The position numbers were made by a program, and so were the translations under genes. The notes under the pieces are model-generated. The model was not told the DNA's origin. It did no database searches and worked only from the letters and a program-made list of their open reading frames with translations. Of a DNA stretch of 64,000 nucleotides, positions 57,541 to 64,000 are shown one piece after another. This DNA is from Chlorops oryzae (lineage: Eukaryota; Arthropoda; Insecta; Diptera; Chloropidae), in NCBI GenBank assembly GCA_020466095.1, contig CM035807.1, positions 82,794,241 to 82,858,240 on the forward strand, written 5' to 3'. Every line of letters begins with the position of its first letter. Position 1 is the first letter of the stretch.

Positions 57541-58834
57541 ACAGGTTGGCTGATAAGTCCCCGGTCTGACACATAGATGGCGTCGCTAGTATTAAATGCA
57601 TTTTATTTTTATATAGTGGCAACCTTCAAATGATTCGTGTCAAAATTTGACGTCTGTAAGTCAATTAGTTTGTGAGATAGAGCGTCTTTTGTGAAGCAAC
57701 TTTTGTTATTGTGAAAAAAATGGAAAAAAAAGGAATTTCGTGTTTTGATAAAATACTGTTTTCTGAAGGGAAAAAATACAGTGGAAGCAAAAACTTGGCT
57801 TGATAATGAGTTTCCGGACTCTGCCCCAGGAAAATCAACAATAATTGATTGGTATGCAAAATTCAAGCGTGGTGAAATGAGCACGGAGGACGGTGAACGC
57901 AGTGGACGCCCGAAAGAGGTGGTTACCGACGAAAACATCAAAAAAATTCACAAAATGATTTTGAATGACCGTAAAATGAAGTTGATCGAGATAGCAGAGG
58001 CCTTAAAGATATCAAAGGAACGTGTTGGTCATATCATTCATCAATATTTGGATATGAAAAAGCTCTGTGCAAAATGGGTGCCGCGCGAGCTCACATTTGA
58101 CCAAAAACAACAACGTGTTGATGATTCTGAGCGGTGTTTGCAGCTGTTAACTCGCAATACACCCGAGTTTTTGCGTCGATATGTGACAATGGATGAAACA
58201 TGGCTCTATCACTACACTCCAGAGTCCAATCGACAGTCGGCTGAGTGGACAGCGATCGGTGAACCGTCTCCGAAGCGTGGAAAGACTCAAAAGTCCGCTG
58301 GCAAAGTAATGGCCTCTGTTTTTTGGGATGGGCATGGAATAATTTTTATCAATTATCTTGAGAAGGGAAAACCCATCAACAGTGACTATTATATGTCGTT
58401 ATTGGAGCGTTTGAAGGTCGAAATCGCGGCAAAACGGCCCCATATGAAGAAGAAAAAAGTGTTGTTCCACCAAGACAACGCACCGTGCCACAAGTCATTG
58501 AGAACGATGGCAAAAATTCATGAATTAGGCTTCGAATTGCTTCCCCACCCACCGTATTCTCCAGATCTGGCCCCCAGCGACTTTTTCTTGTTCTCAGACC
58601 TCAAAAGGATGCTCGCAGGGAAAAAATTTGGCTGCAATGAAGAGGTGATCGCCGAAACTGAGGCCTATTTTGAGGCAAAACCGAAGAAGTACTACCAAAA
58701 TGGTATAAAAAAATTGGAAGGTCGTTATAATCGTTGTATCGCTGTTGAAGGGAACTATGTTGAATAATAAAAACGAATTTTGACAAAAAAATGTGTTTTT
58801 CTTTGTTAGACCGGGGACTTATCAGCCAACCTGT
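57541..58834 (+). mobile_element. Himar1-like mariner element (irritans type)
   Basis: The element is 1,294 bp with terminal inverted repeats of about 30 bp. Both ends begin ACAGGTTGGCTGATAAGTCC, with one mismatch near the inner end, and lie between TA dinucleotides (57539-57540 and 58835-58836). It carries one transposase frame and lies upstream of the recognised raw exons, in opposite orientation. Intact ends and a nearly intact gene suggest a recent insertion. Confidence 0.96.
57720..58767 (+). pseudogene. Mariner transposase, one-base frameshift after the start
   Basis: From 57724 to the TAA at 58765-58767 the frame is open and matches the irritans/Himar1 transposase family almost end to end (348-residue scale). 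The N-terminal helix-turn-helix region contains DWYAKFKRGEMSTEDGERSG. The catalytic triad is visible as MDETW, HQDNAPCH and SPDLAPSDF, the DD34D pattern of mariners. The YSPDLAPSDFFLF linker motif is present. The expected ATG at 57720 is out of frame by one because the A-run that follows has eight A residues where seven would keep the frame. The next in-frame ATG would delete part of the DNA-binding domain. This is either a real inactivating slip or a homopolymer error. Confidence 0.93.
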
Positions 58835-59543
58835 TATATCAAAATTTAATAAAAATTTGCTTCTTTCGTTGTGGCGAAATCAAAACCAAAATACGAACAC
58901 ACAATATCGTTTATTAAAACAATTTTTTTTTTATCAAACAAGCTTCTGCAAAGAAAATTAGGACGTATACACCACTGAAAAATTTCTTTTAGAAGGTCCG
59001 CCGTTAGAAGTCATTTTGTTTTTATTTGATGAAATGTTTACCCAGCTGCCAGTGTTACTCCTTATGAACAACTCCTAACGAAATGCAATATTTTTAACAC
59101 AATGAAGTCATTGCAAGTTCGTGCATTCGAAAAATCGATATGATGTCATTGCAAGGTATCGTGAGATTTAGATATTAAATATCTGTTTACGACAAAGAAT
59201 CATTAATTCTATCCCATACAGAAATATTGAATGAAAGTTGTAAGTTCTTAGGCCTTTTTTCCCCTTTACGTATCGCCGTCAAAAGAAAGTTGACTCAAGA
59301 TAGAACCTTCCGTATATATGTACTACTGCCGATCAATCAGTTTCTAACCATCAAATATGACAGCAGAATATAGATTGGTCATTTTTAAAGCTATGCCTTT
59401 TTAAGTAGAGCCAACGAATTTATATCCATATTTAAAATGTCTTGCTCATAAAGGAATATCGTCGTTACGGAGTTATCTTCACGTATCTCCAAACATATTT
59501 TTTGGGAGAGTGACTTTGTAGTTTCAACAACTTAATTAAAAAA

Positions 59544-60030
59544 CAAGTAAGGGTGTTATAGTCAGGCGAGCCTGACAATAGAATACCCGACACAGGCACA
59601 CATGTTCAAATGATTTTCAAATCACGCCCAAAAAACAGGACCATTGAGAAAGAATATTCTAAAGACTCTTAAGGCCATAAGGAGCACCATATACCGACTT
59701 TTGTTCAATTTCTTTATGAAAACCTCCCCTTTGACGCGCCCACTTTTGCAAATTTTTTTGAATTCTAATCGGAGGCTTAAATATACGCTCAAATTTTAGG
59801 TCTCATTGAAATATTTCAAAAAACTCCGATTTTGGGGCTGTTTTGAGATTTTTGTGACAGACCCTAGTACTGGAGGTACACCTAAAAATGGTCCAATCGG
59901 ATCTATTCTCGAATTTGTTCTTACTCAAGTCCTCGCTGATCATTTCTATATATATTTTGTATGGTCTATCTCGACTGGTTGTGAGTGTTACACACAACCA
60001 CACACACGAAATATACCCTCGACACAGAGG
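59544..60030 (+). repeat. CAAGTAAGGGTG repeat, shortened copy
   Basis: It starts CAAGTAAGGGTGTTATAGTC and keeps one internal unit, ACCCTAGTACTGGAGGTAC, and the TATATATTTTGTATGGTC block. It breaks off at CTCGACACAGAGGGTACG. It is an internally deleted member. Confidence 0.7.
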
Positions 60031-60787
60031 GTACGGTCAAGTACGCGCTGCTGAAACATTTTTCCGTGCATATGAATATCCCTCGAATAGAATTTACTTC
60101 CCAGAGATATTTTTCGATTAAGTCAGACATAGAAAGTGTGTAGTTTTTCTTGTTGGGCCTCTTTTGTAAATTATAATCTTTTCCCTCGTTCTTCTGTTTT
60201 CTTGACTTATTATTATTTTTATTATTATTTATTACAAGCAATCACAACCTTAAGTTACAATCAATTTCTTAAAGCGCTTGCTGCTAGGGCTATCGGCTAT
60301 TTCTTGCCTTAAATATAATCATGCAATGTCAACTCATTAAATACTATCATTAATTTTAAAGCTTGTTGCCGAAATAGCATTTCATATTCATATTACTTTT
60401 GCTGCAACTACAATATCAACAATATCTACAATATCTGCCATAGATTAGAATCAGACAGGTTAATGTGTAAAAAAAATTCGAACACACACAACTCAATTGC
60501 TTACCCTCGACCAAGCTCAATCCAACACGAGAGTTCTTGAATATTTTTTTTTTACACATCAATATATGCCCAGCGGAAAATTTTCTCATAAATGACCAAT
60601 TCATTAATTTTTTCACCAAGGATATCAAGGGGAAATTCTGAGTACTTCTCAATTACAATGGCATTGCCATCGAGAGAAGGAGCTTTTTATCGCAATTGCA
60701 ATGGCAATGTCATCGAGAGGAAATGTTATTCATCGCAACTCCAATGGCACTGTCATCGATAGAGGTATCGATACGACGGAGTAGATC

Positions 60788-61265
60788 CAGTGATGCCAGA
60801 TTTTATCGATAAAAAAACCCTCATATATTGGAAAAAAAACCCACTTTTCCCCATTTTCAATAACTAAAAACCCACGAAAAAACCCAGAATGATTTTTTGA
60901 AAATATGGGCGTACCGATTTCAAAATTGAACATTGGATTTAAACACAATATTTTAATAAAAGTATCAAGAAAATAACAAAAAATAAATAAAAGTAGCTTA
61001 AAATTGCAGTCTTATACATGACTTAACAAAAAAAAACCAAGTTTCTTTACAACACTTGGGGAACACGCGACTAGATACAGCAAAAAGAGTCATGCATGGT
61101 ACTGGAAGAGGGAAAACACGATTTTCATTCTCATAAGTAGTAAATATACCTTAATTGTAGTGCATAAATTTCGATATAAAATTACCCATACTTTTCCCCA
61201 TGTCACGATATTTGAGTAAAAAAAACCCACAATATGGAGGAAAAACCCACAATCTGGCATCACTG
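60788..61265. mobile_element. hAT MITE with CAGTGATGCCAGATT ends
   Basis: This 478-bp element has inverted ends CAGTGATGCCAGATT and a perfect 8-bp duplication AGTAGATC (60780-60787, 61266-61273). AAACCCAC motifs repeat near both ends. Confidence 0.9.
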
Positions 61266-61273
61266 AGTAGATC

Positions 61274-64000
61274 TACTCCACTTTCGATGACCAACTCGTG
61301 ACATATGCTCTTATGACTGCCAATGCCGCTTGTGTGTTAATTTCATTAGAAAGTTGGTATATAATCAGGTGAGTTCGCGGCTACTATGCATTCAATGCTG
61401 AAAATTCAATGTCGATTGGTTTTCACCGGAAGACCAAATGTGTCCGGTGCTGGAATGTTGTTTCGATCGTGGAGGTATATAAATACTAAAGAGAGAAATT
61501 CATCGGCATGTCGTGAAGAAAAAAAAAAAAAAAAAATGACAAACGCACAATTTGTAAACAATGGAATGACTCAAAGTCAAATATCAAATGAAAAGGGGGT
61601 CTATCTCCATGAACTGAATTGTCAGGAAATATTACTCGGGTTAATCATTTCCGTATTCTCTTTATTAGTATCGGAATGTCACTTCGACTGTTATTGTTTA
61701 TTTAAGGAGAGAAGGCAGCACGATTGATTTTTTTTCCGCAGTCGCACATCACATCTTTCTTCAGTTCTTTAATCGGAATGTAATGAAAATGTTCATTGAG
61801 TAAAACTTTGAAGAACAACTGTAGCGGGAGTTGTTTTTTTCAGACCAATACAACTTAGAAATGCTGGCCACTTACCAAGTTCAGTTGATTTTTATTCAAT
61901 TAAATTTATTTTATAAACTAGAACATATTTTGTTTTTCGCTCACATATACTCACACAATCATTTACAATTCATTCAGAAATTGGACGCGTGAATATTGAA
62001 CTCAATTTTGCCAAATCGAACACTAGGATATTACGTCATTACATAAAAATAAACAATAGGAAACGAACTGGAGTTGGCGGTTCAATGAAAACATTTGTTT
62101 ACCTAATGAAGATTTTAACCGGATTCATTACCGAACGAAGCACTCTTTTCACCGCACATCAATTTATTTCATTTGCGTCCTTTTAACACTTTTGAGGCTT
62201 TATTTGGATTTCGAATAACAAAAAAAACACGCTAAGAATACTTGAAAAAGCGATATTTCATTGCAACTGACGAAACAGCTGAAACTTTGACAACGGCACA
62301 ATCAGTACTGCCACTTGCAATATGAATGTCTTGCGTTCAGTGCTGCCAGACCGAAAGATTGTTACTTTCTTGCTGCGTCACAGCACTAATGTTAAAATTA
62401 CTTGGCTGAATGGGGAAAAACGCCAACTCACAAGAAATTATTCGTATTGGGTGAAAAAAAATAAAAAATAAAACGTTATTTGAACACTTTAAATGGCGAC
62501 TAGAGACCGATGACGAACTTTTCTTCGCCTTTTAATGGTTGCTTTCAATGCAGAATAACGGAAATCCAAATAGAACCAATAGCAAAGAATAATTTATAAA
62601 TCCAAAAATTGTTAATTCGAAGAATTAAAATGTTTATATTCAAATTTATTCTTTGTAGAATCTGCCGATTATACAATTTGTTCGACCTAGATGTCAAGAA
62701 TTGCTTTTGAATATGGCCAAATTGAAAATTGCACATGTAAATTTCTACTGGTTTTAGTTCGGGTAGAAGAATGGATTTTAGTAGAATCATGAGGAGCACA
62801 AAAATTGTTACAAAAATTATAATGAAAATGATAACTGCGGTGAGTTATTATTGCGATACAAAAAGAATGCGTATTAGCTTAAACTATTTAAATCACTATA
62901 TTTTCGCTTACGCCCTTACTCTCTTTGCTTTGTTACGGCGTGAGCCGAAAGTGTGCATTTTCTGGCGAATAATGTTTTGGATAAGAAACCAGTATTTTGT
63001 GTCAGTGGCTAAGATTTTCCTTTTTTTCCCAGCGATTTATTAAAAATCTGATTAATATAATAAAAAAGTTGAATACATGAATTAAAGAAAAGAGGATGGA
63101 GTCGTGCCCAAGTTTCATTGTAATTGTGCACAAAATCAGCTGTTTTCAGCTGCGTCATAAATTAAGAGGAAGAAAAGTACTTTTTATCGCCTTTTCGTTA
63201 CGTTAAACTGTTTTCACTTACTGAAAAATAGCATTTGCGGGGGGCTATTTCAATTTTAAATGTTCAAGCTGATGTTTATCTATGACATAGATGTCAATTT
63301 TGGAACACGTTGTGCGCAATCTTCTTTTCTATCATAATTGGGTTGAATATACTTCGAACTTTTCTAAAATTTCTTCTCAATTCTGCGTTGCCACACATGA
63401 TTTAATATATAGAACTTGATGCTTAGTTGCTCGCGCGATTTTAGACTTTGTGCTTCAATCGATAATGTCAATTGGAAAATCTAGAAAGAGCTGTTTTTTA
63501 ATACATAATGGTGTTGTGAAATATCGAGAATATAAAAAGGTTCCGGGGCAGGCCTTTCTTCAAAATCAAGTTTCATTTTTGCTGGTGCTCTGAAACTCCC
63601 AAACGTTTCCAAGTGCCAATAATCGCATGCGTTATTCAAAAATAACAAGAAAAATATCACCGTCATGACATGACAACAATCGATAATTGAAGTTGGCACT
63701 TCTTCTTATCTACGAAATATGACCATAAAATCGAATTGGCCGTAATCTGAGAAATTACACTCAAGCAATAAAATTCAATTAGCTTCTTTTTGCGCAATTA
63801 AATTCGATATATGACAAATATATGATCCAATCAAACAGTTGAACTTCTAAAATAAATGAGTCAAAGTCGATAAGAAGAACACAATGATAATTTCACGCAC
63901 CGCTTTATTGTAGTCTAAGCCACAATTTTGTGTCAACGGCAGCACTGGATTGCCCGATTGCACTTTTCGCAAGCGTGACGCACGCATTTATGCTGTGTAA
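61274..64000. other. No gene recognised; upstream flank of raw
   Basis: Several weak donor-like sites occur (minus-strand CA|GTAAGTG near 63,220; plus-strand GCG|GTGAGTTA near 62,837), and GTTCAGTGCTGCCAGACCG near 62,336 looks like a single hAT end. Non-coding raw exons may lie here but cannot be placed. Confidence 0.35.

Noticed and set aside
1..64000. CRISPR array, bacterial operon or integrated virus
   Set aside because: No regular spacer array, no operon-like gene packing and no viral coding segment was seen.

Overview
The window is AT-rich nuclear DNA of a higher (schizophoran) fly. Short GT-AG introns of 61-74 bp, strings of ATGTATGT-type microsatellite, an irritans-type mariner and a Raw-like gene all point to Diptera. 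The style of the interspersed repeats would suit a tephritid or related fly, but the species cannot be fixed from the sequence alone. No bacterial or viral gene was recognised.

One gene dominates. On the minus strand, nine coding exons between 54,737 and 36,697 can be joined in phase at consensus splice sites into a protein of about 965 residues that I identify as the fly Raw protein. Its layout is a low-complexity N-terminus, then an EF-hand-like helical segment plus a nucleoside-deoxyribosyltransferase-like (NDT) fold, then a second EF-hand-like segment plus a second NDT-like fold. The NDT-type glutamate is kept in the first fold and replaced by leucine in the second. Exon 8 carries a net +2 (or -1) shift at 37,447-37,448; without it the C-terminal fold would read cleanly into exon 9. 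Intron 1 (12.1 kb), intron 4 (2.1 kb) and the gene's upstream flank are filled with repeats. A second minus-strand gene probably begins with a short coding exon at 33,703-33,583, but its other exons were not found.

Most of the rest is mobile DNA, much of it with precise ends. At least ten hAT-type non-autonomous elements have 8-bp target-site duplications (TSDs): 1845-3104, 2436-2649, 8349-8753, 9704-9867, 12302-12707, 17486-17847, 35394-35634, 46327-46521, 47785-48156, 52415-53519 and 60788-61265. There are also TA-flanked elements (3122-3662, 19095-19729, 42945-43839, 52558-53189), tRNA-derived SINEs, a MULE-like foldback with a 10-bp duplication, a 1.76-kb foldback element with arms of about 740 bp, and a nearly intact Himar1-like mariner at 57541-58834. 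Several are nested, which gives relative ages. Small coding relics of non-LTR retrotransposons and a Tc1/mariner-type transposase also occur.

Some stretches look like assembly problems rather than biology. Near-identical 1.5-kb blocks lie in tandem at 22,045 and 23,642, one with and one without the foldback insertion, and the second ends in insertion-rich noise. A similar noisy pair lies at about 6,990-7,880 and 8,160-9,150. The repeat copy at 46,980-47,450 has lost many single bases. The same kind of error could explain the frameshifts in raw and in the mariner.
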